NCBI GenBank assembly: GCA_002418205.1
Contig: DIDP01000054.1
Span: 1 to 23,560, forward strand
Source: Anaerolineales bacterium UBA5797
GTDB taxonomy: Bacteria; Chloroflexota; Anaerolineae; Anaerolineales; Villigracilaceae
DNA: 23,560 bases
Direction: 5' to 3'
Shown: one piece after another, positions 14,521 to 22,410 of the stretch
How the letters are laid out: every line of letters begins with the position of its first letter
Position numbering within the stretch: position 1 is the stretch's first letter
Notes under the pieces: generated by a model
What the model saw: only the letters and a program-made list of their open reading frames with translations
Told to the model about the DNA's origin: nothing
Databases searched by the model: none
Translations under genes and position numbers: made by a program

Positions 14521-15552
14521 ATGAAAGCAGTTCTCTTCCGCAAACACGGCGGACCTGAGGTCCTCGAATATACCGATTTCCCGGCTCCCGAACCAAAGCC
14601 CGGCGAAGCGTTGATCCGTTTGCGCGCCGCGGCGCTCAACCGCATGGATGTGATGGTGCGCAACGGCTGGCCCGGGCTGAAACTGGAACTGCCGCATATC
14701 AACGGCGCGGATGGCGCGGGAGAGATCGTTGAAATCAACGGCGCTTCATCAGACTTTGAAATCGGTGACCATGTTGTCATCAATTCCAATCTGGGGTGCG
14801 GGGAATGCGAGTATTGCCTCGCCGGTAAAGACAACATGTGCCGCGATTGGCATTTGCTCGGCGAGACCGTCCGCGGGACAAACGCCGAATATGTTGCGCT
14901 GCCGCTAAAGCAACTCTTCAAGCTGCCGGATGATTTCGATCTTCACCAAGCCGCGGCTGCGGCATTGGTCTATCAAACTGCCTGGCATTCGCTGGTCAAA
15001 CGCGGGAACGTCCAAAAAGGCGAAACCGTACTTGTCGTCGGCGCGGGAGGCGGAGTCAACTCTGCCAGCATCCAGGTCGCCAAATTTATCGGCGCGCAGG
15101 TTATCGCCATTGGTTCGGATGCGAAGAAACTGGAAAAGGCGGAAGCCCTCGGCGCGGACATCCTGATCGACCGCTCCAGGGAGGCGGATTGGTCGAAGGC
15201 GGTCTTTCTCGCAACGGACAGACTCGGCGTGGATGTAGTGGTGGACAACGTCGGCACAACGTTCATGCAAAGCCTGCGGACTCTGCGCAAAGGCGGGAGG
15301 CTGCTGACCGTCGGCAACAGCGGCGGACCCAAATTCGAGATCGACAACCGGTATATGTTCGCGAAACATTTGAGCATCATCGGCTCGACCATGAGCACGA
15401 TGGCTGATTTCCATGAGGTCATGGGACTGATCGTGGAAGGAAGATTGAAAGCGGTGATGGATAAAACCTTTCCGCTGAAAGAGGCAGGGATCGCGCAGGA
15501 ACGGTTGTGGAAGAACGAAAATTTCGGAAAGATCACATTGAGCATCGAGTAA
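14521..15552 (+). CDS. Zinc-type MDR oxidoreductase lacking the catalytic zinc ligands
   Basis: A 343-residue medium-chain dehydrogenase/reductase. The N-terminal GroES-like domain keeps the structural zinc lobe with Cys93, Cys96, Cys99 and Cys107 (CX2CX2CX7C). The usual catalytic zinc ligands are changed: Asn40 stands where Cys is expected (ALNRMDV), and GADGAGE (62-68) replaces GHEGAG. The Rossmann nucleotide site is VVGAGGGVNSASIQVAK (172-188), suggesting NAD(P)H use. These features match the 'Zn_ADH_like1' type of MDR proteins and the quinone-oxidoreductase branch rather than a classic alcohol dehydrogenase. It starts 6 bases after the acyl-CoA dehydrogenase stop without a ribosome site, so it is coupled to it. 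An enoyl-CoA, quinone or enone substrate is possible but unproven. Confidence 0.88.
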   Translation: MKAVLFRKHGGPEVLEYTDFPAPEPKPGEALIRLRAAALNRMDVMVRNGWPGLKLELPHINGADGAGEIVEINGASSDFEIGDHVVINSNLGCGECEYCLAGKDNMCRDWHLLGETVRGTNAEYVALPLKQLFKLPDDFDLHQAAAAALVYQTAWHSLVKRGNVQKGETVLVVGAGGGVNSASIQVAKFIGAQVIAIGSDAKKLEKAEALGADILIDRSREADWSKAVFLATDRLGVDVVVDNVGTTFMQSLRTLRKGGRLLTVGNSGGPKFEIDNRYMFAKHLSIIGSTMSTMADFHEVMGLIVEGRLKAVMDKTFPLKEAGIAQERLWKNENFGKITLSIE

Positions 15553-17610
15553 ATGAAACGTATCCCCTGGTTTGAGATCATTCTGGTCATTGCGGTGATG
15601 TCGATGAGCCTGTACGCGGCGCTGTCGGACGCGCAAAACCTGTCCATGCGCTGGTTCATCCGCGATGACGCCTATTACTATTACAAGGTTGCACAAAACA
15701 TCAGCGAAGGACATGGCAGCACGTTCGATGGCGTCAATCCCACTAACGGTTATCATCCGCTCTGGCTATGGATCTGCATCCCCATCTTCGCTCTGGCGCG
15801 CTTCGATCTGATCCTGCCTCTGCGAATCCTGCTGCTCGTCATGAGCGGGTTATCGGCAGCGACGGCGATCCTGATGTACCGCCTGATCGGGAAGGTGTTT
15901 ACGCCAGCCATTGGAGCCATCGCCGCGGTCTATTGGGTCTTCAGCAGGGACGTGCTGGACCGCGTCTATAAACAGGGATTGGAAACCGGCATCGCGGCAT
16001 TCTTCCTCATGCTGTTCATTTACAAGCTCTTCGAGTTCGAAAGGGCCTGGCGGCAACAGCCCATCTCACGAAAACAATTGACAACCCTCGCCATTCTTGC
16101 CGTCCTTGTGATGTTCAGCAGGCTCGACCTCGTATTTCTGGCTGGACTGGCGGGCATCTGGATCATCTTCCGCAGAACCACGGTTCGTTATCTCCTCCCG
16201 CTGGATGTTGTTTCGATCATCCTGTCCGTTTTGCTGGCGTTGATCCTTCGTATCACCTTCGATAACATTTATAAATACTCCCAGACCGCCGTCTATATGA
16301 TCGCGCTGAGCCTGGCAATAAAGATCCCGGGGGCGTATTTCCTCGGTTTATATCAATCCCCGGTTTTATCAGACCCGCGCAAATTCGTGACCCGCCTGAC
16401 GGTGTTGGCTGTATCGTCTTCGGCTGTCGCAGGTGTGATCATGATCGTCCTTACGCCGCTGGCACATTTCGAGGGCTTTCCACGCACGGTCATTTTCTAT
16501 GACATGGCGCTCACGGTCCTATTCCTGGGGCTGCCAAGAATGGCCTATGTCGGTTTAAAGACAAGTTCCAAGGATGCACAAACCGGACCCTTGCCTCTGC
16601 AGCAATTCTCGGCAAACTGGAAGACCTGGCTCAACGAGGGGCTCATCTATTACGGCATCGTGTTTGGCGCGCTGGCGGCTTACATGGTCTGGAACAAGAT
16701 TGCCTTTGGGACCTTCTCCCCCGTCAGCGGACAGATCAAACGCTGGTGGGGATCTCTTTCCGGGAATGTCTATGGAGGCGCAGCGCGCTCGCTCCTATCG
16801 TACCTCGGCATCGATTACGTGGGGGAAGCCAACGCCTGGCACCCGGCCTCCACGATCATTGGTGAATGGGCTGAAAAGTTCTACAAAATGGGGATCATGG
16901 ATTACTGGCGCTATACGCTCTCCCTGACCTTGTTCGCGCTGGTCTTTTATCTCATCCTCCTGAGCAACAAACAAAAGGCAAAGAACGCGGTCCTGCGCCT
17001 CGGCATCATTCCCCTGCTTGCCAGTGCGTGGGTTCAGGTGCTCTCCTATCACATCACCGGATATTCCGCATATAAGGAATGGTACTGGGTCAGCCAGTCC
17101 ATCCTCATCGTCCTCACCTTGAGCCTTATCGCCGGGATGTTGTATTATCCGCTCCATAAATACCCTGCCGCAAATCTTCTGGTCTGGGCGATCGCATTCA
17201 GTGTCGCGATATCCATGGGCAGTTCGTTCTGGAAATACATCCAGCACGTCATGCCATACGGACGGACGCCATCCACTGAGCCGTACAACGAGATATCCGC
17301 CTTTCTGGAGGAGCATACCGAGCCCGGGAGCGTGATCGGCATGACTGGCGGAGGCAATGCCGGCTATTTCATCTCCGACCGGACGGTCGTCAACATGGAC
17401 GGCTTGATCAACAGCGCCGCGTATTTTGAACTGCTGAAGAAGAGGCAGGCTGGCGCCTATCTCTCAGAGCTCGGGATGGATTATGTCCTCGCCAATGCCG
17501 GGCTGCTCGACCAGCTTCCCTACAAGGGTCAATTCGATGCATATCTCGACTGGACGGGCGTCCGCTATGGCGGCAAGGAACTTATGAAGTATCATTCTTC
17601 CGTTCCGTAG
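15553..17610 (+). CDS. Large GT-C-like polytopic membrane protein (putative glycosyltransferase)
   Basis: A 685-residue membrane protein with about a dozen hydrophobic segments. An acidic pair sits in the first external loop (RDDAYYYYKVAQNISEGHG, Asp38-Asp39), followed by NGYHPLW (65-71). These are GT-C-type features seen in many bacterial glycosyltransferase-like proteins. The C-terminal ~110 residues are soluble and carry the pattern GYFISDRTVVNMDGLINS, also common in this group. Its ATG directly follows the TAA of the MDR gene with no gap (TAAATG), so it is translated by coupling. Its presence between acyl-CoA enzymes is odd, since nothing in the sequence ties it to acyl-CoA chemistry. Donor and acceptor are unknown; the enzymatic assignment is by motif only. 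Confidence 0.78.
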   Translation: MKRIPWFEIILVIAVMSMSLYAALSDAQNLSMRWFIRDDAYYYYKVAQNISEGHGSTFDGVNPTNGYHPLWLWICIPIFALARFDLILPLRILLLVMSGLSAATAILMYRLIGKVFTPAIGAIAAVYWVFSRDVLDRVYKQGLETGIAAFFLMLFIYKLFEFERAWRQQPISRKQLTTLAILAVLVMFSRLDLVFLAGLAGIWIIFRRTTVRYLLPLDVVSIILSVLLALILRITFDNIYKYSQTAVYMIALSLAIKIPGAYFLGLYQSPVLSDPRKFVTRLTVLAVSSSAVAGVIMIVLTPLAHFEGFPRTVIFYDMALTVLFLGLPRMAYVGLKTSSKDAQTGPLPLQQFSANWKTWLNEGLIYYGIVFGALAAYMVWNKIAFGTFSPVSGQIKRWWGSLSGNVYGGAARSLLSYLGIDYVGEANAWHPASTIIGEWAEKFYKMGIMDYWRYTLSLTLFALVFYLILLSNKQKAKNAVLRLGIIPLLASAWVQVLSYHITGYSAYKEWYWVSQSILIVLTLSLIAGMLYYPLHKYPAANLLVWAIAFSVAISMGSSFWKYIQHVMPYGRTPSTEPYNEISAFLEEHTEPGSVIGMTGGGNAGYFISDRTVVNMDGLINSAAYFELLKKRQAGAYLSELGMDYVLANAGLLDQLPYKGQFDAYLDWTGVRYGGKELMKYHSSVP

Positions 17611-17666
17611 ATGACCATCCGCCTCGAACCAAGCCGACGGTTGATTCCATTTACGATCATTGACCC

Positions 17667-18107
17667 ATGCCGAAAAAACGACCTTTTGGTGTAACCCTGT
17701 TGCTATGGATGGTGTTAAGCCTAACAGCCTGGGGCGCAGTCCGGTTTTTCTCCGCCCTGCGCTGGTGGGATGTGCTGTCCGAATTCGGGTCGAGCCTCAG
17801 CCCGCTATATCTGTCCATGACGGGAGCAGGCTGGAGCGTGGCAGGAGGCGTGCTTTTATACGGCATGTGGAGCGGCAGGCGTTGGACCCCATCCGCCATC
17901 CTGATCGCCGTCCCGCTTTGGCTGATAGAATATTGGGTTGAGCGGATCTTCTTCGAAGCGCCGCGCGCCAACCTGTCATTTGCGGTCGCCATTTCCATCT
18001 TCATCACCGCTGTTGCATGGGTTGCAGCCAATCAAAAAAACACATTACTCTTTTTTACTAGAAGCGAGGAACATGAACAAACAGACGAGAATCCAGTATC
18101 TGAATGA
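17667..18107 (+). CDS. Small membrane protein of unknown function
   Basis: A 146-residue protein with about four hydrophobic segments (for example GVTLLLWMVLSLTAWGAV near residues 8-25, and AVAISIFITAVAWVAA near 106-121) and a short acidic tail (RSEEHEQTDENPVSE). I do not recognise a family. It starts 56 bases after the GT-C gene and its last 35 bases overlap the beginning of the carboxyltransferase gene in another frame. The ribosome site of that next gene lies inside this coding sequence. The start ATG 17667 has no clear ribosome site. Placement and coding-like composition support it as a real gene, but no function can be given. Confidence 0.65.
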   Translation: MPKKRPFGVTLLLWMVLSLTAWGAVRFFSALRWWDVLSEFGSSLSPLYLSMTGAGWSVAGGVLLYGMWSGRRWTPSAILIAVPLWLIEYWVERIFFEAPRANLSFAVAISIFITAVAWVAANQKNTLLFFTRSEEHEQTDENPVSE

Positions 18108-19623
18108 GCAAAAAGCCAGATCACATTCAGGCGGCGGACAGGAACGAATCGATACCCAGCACAAAAAGGGACGTTTGACCGCCCGCGAACGGATCGACCT
18201 TTTGCTCGACAAGGGATCGTTCCGCGAAGTGGATGCGTTCGTGCAGCACCGCACGCACGACTTCGGGCTCGACAAGCAAAAATTCATGAGCGATTCCGTT
18301 GTTACAGGCTGGGGGACCATCGAGGGCAGATTGGTGTATGTATTTTCGCAGGATTTCACCGTGTTCGGCGGGAGCCTGGGAGAAGTACATGCCGAGAAGG
18401 TCTGCAAGATCATGGACATGGCGATGAAGAACGGCGCGCCTGTGATCGGATTGAACGATTCGGGAGGTGCGCGCATCCAGGAAGGCGTCGTGTCGCTGGC
18501 AGGCTACGCGGACATCTTCCTGCGCAACACACTGGCTTCGGGCGTGATCCCGCAGATCTCCGCCATCATGGGACCCTGCGCAGGCGGCGCGGTGTATTCC
18601 CCCGCCCTGACAGATTTTATCTTTATGACCCGCAACACCTCCTACATGTTCGTGACCGGACCGGATGTCGTCAAAGCTGTGACGCATGAGGAGGTTACGC
18701 AGGAGGAATTGGGCGGCGCGAGCATCCATTCGGAAAAGTCCGGCGTGTGCCATGTTGCGGCGGATAGTGAGGCGGATACTTTGTATCTGATCCGCAAACT
18801 GCTCGATTACCTGCCGCAAAACAACATGGAGGATCCGCCCTTCATTCCGGGCGGTGATGATCCGCTCCGCATGGATGAGACCTTGAACAACTTCATTCCC
18901 GATGATGCCAACAAACCCTACGACATGAAGGAAGTGATCCGGTTGATCGTGGATAACGGACAATTCTTCGAGATCCATGAGAATTATGCGCAAAATATCG
19001 TTGTCGGGTTTTCGCGGCTCGGCGGACATTCGGTGGGCATTGTGGCAAACCAGCCTGCCGTGCTCGCCGGTGTGCTGGATATCGATGCTAGCGAAAAAGC
19101 CGCGCGTTTTGTGCGCTTCTGCGACGCGTTCAACATCCCCATTGTCACATTCGAGGATGTGCCGGGGTTCCTGCCTGGCACGAACCAGGAACATCATGGC
19201 ATCATCCGCTCGGGTGCGAAACTGCTGTATGCCTATTGCGAAGCGACCGTCCCCAAGTTGACCGTGATCACACGCAAGGCTTATGGCGGCGCATACGACG
19301 TGATGAGCAGCAAGCACATCCGCGGCGACATCAACCTTGCCTGGCCCAGCGCCGAGATCGCGGTGATGGGACCGGAGGGCGCGGTCAACATCATCTTCCG
19401 CAAGGAACTTGAAAAGGCTGCAGACCCGGCCAAGCGCAAGGCGGAACTGGTCGCCGACTATCGCGAGAAATTTGCCAGCCCGTATGTGGCGGCGGAACGC
19501 GGTTACATCGACGATGTGATCGAACCAAAAGAGACGCGCCCGCGTCTGATCAATGCCCTGGAAATGCTCGGCAATAAACGCGATTCGAATCCTGCCAAGA
19601 AGCACGGGAATATTCCTTTATAA
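18073..19623 (+). CDS. pccB: Acyl-CoA carboxylase carboxyltransferase subunit (propionyl-CoA type)
   Basis: A 516-residue subunit holding both carboxyltransferase halves, each a crotonase-like fold. It moves CO2 from carboxybiotin to an acyl-CoA. Glycine-rich oxyanion motifs are GPCAGGAVY (167-175) and RKAYGGAYD (401-409). Asp409 corresponds to the Streptomyces PccB Asp that favours propionyl-CoA, where acetyl-CoA enzymes have Ile, so methylmalonyl-CoA formation is the likely reaction. A glutaconyl- or methylmalonyl-CoA decarboxylase alpha role is less likely because a biotin carboxylase gene follows and no decarboxylase membrane subunit is seen. I chose ATG 18073 (AGGA just upstream, and the family's usual KARERI-like start region); the open frame runs 45 codons further upstream in low-complexity sequence. 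A 143-base gap with a palindromic repeat separates it from the biotin carboxylase gene. Confidence 0.95.
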   Translation: MNKQTRIQYLNEQKARSHSGGGQERIDTQHKKGRLTARERIDLLLDKGSFREVDAFVQHRTHDFGLDKQKFMSDSVVTGWGTIEGRLVYVFSQDFTVFGGSLGEVHAEKVCKIMDMAMKNGAPVIGLNDSGGARIQEGVVSLAGYADIFLRNTLASGVIPQISAIMGPCAGGAVYSPALTDFIFMTRNTSYMFVTGPDVVKAVTHEEVTQEELGGASIHSEKSGVCHVAADSEADTLYLIRKLLDYLPQNNMEDPPFIPGGDDPLRMDETLNNFIPDDANKPYDMKEVIRLIVDNGQFFEIHENYAQNIVVGFSRLGGHSVGIVANQPAVLAGVLDIDASEKAARFVRFCDAFNIPIVTFEDVPGFLPGTNQEHHGIIRSGAKLLYAYCEATVPKLTVITRKAYGGAYDVMSSKHIRGDINLAWPSAEIAVMGPEGAVNIIFRKELEKAADPAKRKAELVADYREKFASPYVAAERGYIDDVIEPKETRPRLINALEMLGNKRDSNPAKKHGNIPL

Positions 19624-19625
19624 AT

Positions 19626-19755
19626 ATGTCATTGCGAGGAGGGCTCGCGTTGAGCAGACACTGAGCGATGGCAAAGTGGATACGAAGCGCAGCCCGACGA
19701 GGCAATCTCTCATGGCTGGTGGAGATTGCTTCGCAACAAACGCTCGCAATGACAT
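19626..19755. repeat. Palindromic intergenic repeat element, copy 2 (ATTGC type)
   Basis: A 130-bp non-coding element with perfect 13-bp inverted ends (ATGTCATTGCGAG at 19626-19638, CTCGCAATGACAT at 19743-19755). An inner pair GCAATCTC (19702-19709) and GAGATTGC (19722-19729) forms a hairpin, and GGGCT/AGCCC can form a side stem in the longer arm. It starts 3 bases after the pccB stop, and its right end touches the ribosome site of the biotin carboxylase gene. The layout matches the element at 12205-12316. Confidence 0.85.
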
Positions 19756-19766
19756 CGTGAGGTGTC

Positions 19767-21275
19767 ATGTTCAAAAAAGTACTGGTTGCCAACCGAGGTG
19801 AGATCGCGGTACGCATCATCCGTGCATGCCGCGAACTGGGGATTGAGACCGTCGCTGTGTATTCGGAGGCGGACCGTCACGCGCTGCATGTGCGCTACGC
19901 GGACGAGGCTTATTTATTGGGACCGGCGCCTTCGCGCGAATCCTACCTGCGTGTGGACAAGATTCTGGATGTCGCCAAAAGGTCAGGCGCGGACGCGATC
20001 CATCCCGGATACGGGTTTCTGGCGGAGCGCGACGATTTCTCTGCCGCCTGTGAGGAGAACAACATCGCTTTCATCGGACCCAAACCATCCTCCATTGCGG
20101 CGATGGGCGACAAAGCCGAGGCACGCGCGACCGTCATCAAGGCGGGCGTGCCGGTTGTGCCGGGCACGGAAGATGTCGGCAACATGACCAACGACGACCT
20201 GCTCCGCATCGCGCCGACCATCGGTTTTCCGTTGTTGATCAAAGCCACGGCGGGCGGAGGCGGAAAAGGCATGAGGGAGGTCAAGGCGATCGAGGAGATG
20301 CCAACCCTTCTTGAGTCCGCGAGGCGGGAGGCCGAGTCCGCTTTTGGGGATGGGAATGTTTATCTTGAGAAACTGGTCGAAGGGGCGCGCCACATCGAAA
20401 TCCAGATCCTGGCGGATTCGCACGGGAACGTGATCCATTTGGGCGAGCGCGAATGTTCCCTGCAACGGCGGCATCAAAAACTGCTCGAGGAAGCGCCGTC
20501 CTCCGCGCTGGACGAAGACCTGCGGAATCAGATGGGAGCCGTGGCGGTCAAATCGGCGCAGGCGGTCAATTACATCAATGCGGGCACGATCGAATTCCTG
20601 CTCGACAAGGACAAGAATTTTTATTTCCTTGAAATGAACACACGCCTGCAGGTGGAACATCCTGTGACTGAAATGGTGACCGGCATCGACATCGTCAAGG
20701 AACAGATCCGCATCGCGCGCGGGCGTGTGCTGAGCTACAAACAGGACGAAGTGAAGTTCAACGGGCACGCCATCGAATGTCGCATCAATGCCGAAGACCC
20801 GTACAGCAACTTCATGCCCTCCACCGGGCGCATCACGCACAGCCTGCTCCCCACCGGTCCCGGCGTGCGCGTGGATACGGGTGTGTATCCGGGTTTCGAG
20901 ATCACGCCATTCTACGACCCGATGATCGCGAAGTTGATCGTATGGGGCGAGACCCGCGCCCAGGCGATTCTGCGCATGCGCCGCGCCCTGGAGGAATATC
21001 GCATTGTCGGCGTGCGCACCAACATCCCGTTCCATCAGACGATGATGGATTCGCACCGCTTCATGGCGGGTCAATATGATACGCGTTTCGTCGAGGAACG
21101 CTTCTCGATGGAGGAGGCGGAGGAACATCGCGAGAACCATGAAGAGGTCGCCGCGATCCTTGCCACGCTGGTCGCACACCGCGAGACGGAACGCTCCGCC
21201 AACATCGTCCAGCGCAACGAGCGCGACACCAGCAACTGGAAGTGGGTCGGGCGCTGGGAAAGAATGCACAGGTGA
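19767..21275 (+). CDS. accC: Biotin carboxylase subunit of the acyl-CoA carboxylase
   Basis: A 502-residue ATP-grasp enzyme that carboxylates biotin on the carrier subunit using ATP and bicarbonate. The N-terminal domain begins KVLVANRGEIAVRIIRAC. The ATP glycine loop is ATAGGGGKGM (near 167-176), ERECSLQRRHQKLLEEAPS holds conserved carboxylase residues, and the active-site strand is FLEMNTRLQVEHPVTE. The protein is about 50 residues longer than AccC of E. coli, the extra part being a charged C-terminal tail, and it stops before any BT or biotin domain, so the alpha chain of a PCC-type enzyme is split here. GAGG (19759-19762) serves as a close ribosome site right after the repeat element. The next gene begins 6 bases after the stop. 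The name pccA would also fit; a shared role in acetyl-CoA carboxylation cannot be excluded. Confidence 0.95.
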   Translation: MFKKVLVANRGEIAVRIIRACRELGIETVAVYSEADRHALHVRYADEAYLLGPAPSRESYLRVDKILDVAKRSGADAIHPGYGFLAERDDFSAACEENNIAFIGPKPSSIAAMGDKAEARATVIKAGVPVVPGTEDVGNMTNDDLLRIAPTIGFPLLIKATAGGGGKGMREVKAIEEMPTLLESARREAESAFGDGNVYLEKLVEGARHIEIQILADSHGNVIHLGERECSLQRRHQKLLEEAPSSALDEDLRNQMGAVAVKSAQAVNYINAGTIEFLLDKDKNFYFLEMNTRLQVEHPVTEMVTGIDIVKEQIRIARGRVLSYKQDEVKFNGHAIECRINAEDPYSNFMPSTGRITHSLLPTGPGVRVDTGVYPGFEITPFYDPMIAKLIVWGETRAQAILRMRRALEEYRIVGVRTNIPFHQTMMDSHRFMAGQYDTRFVEERFSMEEAEEHRENHEEVAAILATLVAHRETERSANIVQRNERDTSNWKWVGRWERMHR

Positions 21276-21281
21276 TCGGAT

Positions 21282-21779
21282 ATGAAATACATTACGACCA
21301 TTGACGGAAAGGAATTTCTGATCGAGATCATCGACGAACGCCACATCAGCGTCAACGGGAAAACATACGATGTGGATTTCGAAGCCGTGAGTGGACAGCC
21401 GGTCTATTCGTTGATCGTGGATGGCAGGTCACACGAGGCATATGTCCAGGAGGGAGACGATGCCTGGCAGGTGCTGTTGCGCGGCCGTCTTTACCCGATC
21501 ACGGTGCAGGATGAACGCGAAAAGCGTCTGCGCGCCGCGGCAGGCGGAGGCGTGGCAGAGACCGGTGAATTCCATCTCAAGGCGCCCATGCCCGGTCTCG
21601 TTGTCTCCATCCCCGTGGAGGAAGGTCAGCAGGTCACCAAGGGACAGGTGCTGATCATTCTCGAATCCATGAAAATGCAGAACGAATTGAAATCACCGCG
21701 CGATGGCGTCATCAACCGCATCAAGGTCAAAGCGGGGGAAAGCGTGGAACAAAAACAGCCGTTGCTCAGCGTGCAGTAA
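21282..21779 (+). CDS. Biotin carrier subunit with an N-terminal BT-like domain
   Basis: A 165-residue protein that carries biotin between the carboxylase and carboxyltransferase active sites. The C-terminal ~70 residues are a biotinyl domain with Lys131 in ILESMKMQNE, the biotinylation site, and the usual APMPGLV start (101-107). The first ~85 residues (SLIVDGRSHEAYV, then VLLRGRLYPITVQDE) resemble the BT beta-barrel domain that sits between the carboxylase and biotin domains in the PCC alpha chain; this is pattern recognition, not a search. An AGGTGA ribosome site overlaps the stop of the biotin carboxylase gene, 6 bases before the ATG. The next gene starts 4 bases after its stop. Confidence 0.92.
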   Translation: MKYITTIDGKEFLIEIIDERHISVNGKTYDVDFEAVSGQPVYSLIVDGRSHEAYVQEGDDAWQVLLRGRLYPITVQDEREKRLRAAAGGGVAETGEFHLKAPMPGLVVSIPVEEGQQVTKGQVLIILESMKMQNELKSPRDGVINRIKVKAGESVEQKQPLLSVQ

Positions 21780-21783
21780 CATC

Positions 21784-22404
21784 ATGCAGGAAACCGAAGC
21801 AAAATTTTACGTGAGGAATTTGAAACGGGTCGAATTGCGCCTTCAGGATATGGGGGCGCATTTGATTCAGGATCGCGTGCTCGAGACGAACATCCGCTTC
21901 GATCTACCCGACGGCGGACTCCGTTCCGAGGGGCGGGTCCTGCGCCTCCGGCAGGATACCGAGGCAAGACTCACCTACAAAAGCGCCAGCACCAACGAAC
22001 AGGGAGTCTTGAGCCGGACTGAAATCGAATTCGCAGTCGAGGATCATGACAAAGCCCGGCAGTTCCTTGAAGCACTCGGATATCGAAAACTTGTCTATTA
22101 TGAAAAATATCGGATGACGTATGAATTGCGACAGACTTCCGGGGTCTTAACGCATGTAATGCTTGACGAACTGCCCTACGGAAACTTTGTCGAGATCGAA
22201 GGGGAATCGGTCGAATCCATCCGGGCTGTCGCAAAGGCACTGCAACTGAACTGGGAGGCGGCTGTTCCCACAAGCTATCATGCCCTCTTCGAGCGCCTGA
22301 GGAGGACATATCCAGATCTCGATCCCAAAGAGTTGTCCTTTGCCGCACTGAACGGATTGGATATCACAACCGAGGATCTGTCCATCCGTGCAGCGGACGA
22401 TTAA
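21784..22404 (+). CDS. CYTH-domain protein (class IV adenylate cyclase / triphosphatase type)
   Basis: A 206-residue CYTH superfamily protein. The N-terminal metal-binding ExExK motif is Glu3-Thr-Glu5-Ala-Lys7. Other tunnel residues follow in order: RVLRLRQD, ARLTYKS, RTEIEF, EKYRMTYEL and DELPYGNFVEIEG, all typical of the CyaB/thiamine triphosphatase-like fold. Members hydrolyse triphosphates (thiamine triphosphate, inorganic triphosphate) or make cAMP, and sequence alone does not decide. The last ~35 residues are an extra tail. I chose ATG 21784, 4 bases after the biotin carrier stop; an upstream in-frame extension of 27 codons overlaps that gene and lacks family similarity. No ribosome site is seen, so translation is likely coupled to the carboxylase operon. 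A CYTH protein as the last gene of a carboxylase operon is unusual. Confidence 0.9.
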   Translation: MQETEAKFYVRNLKRVELRLQDMGAHLIQDRVLETNIRFDLPDGGLRSEGRVLRLRQDTEARLTYKSASTNEQGVLSRTEIEFAVEDHDKARQFLEALGYRKLVYYEKYRMTYELRQTSGVLTHVMLDELPYGNFVEIEGESVESIRAVAKALQLNWEAAVPTSYHALFERLRRTYPDLDPKELSFAALNGLDITTEDLSIRAADD

Positions 22405-22410
22405 TACAGA

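Noticed and set aside
17938..18072. Upstream in-frame extension of pccB
   Set aside because: The added 45 residues are low complexity, overlap the small membrane gene and lie before a proper ribosome site and the family-typical start.
19983..21344. Long minus-strand open frame antisense to the biotin carboxylase gene
   Set aside because: The plus strand has all carboxylase motifs. The antisense frame shows no domain and arises from the codon pattern of the GC-rich gene. The same applies to 18127-19605 opposite pccB.
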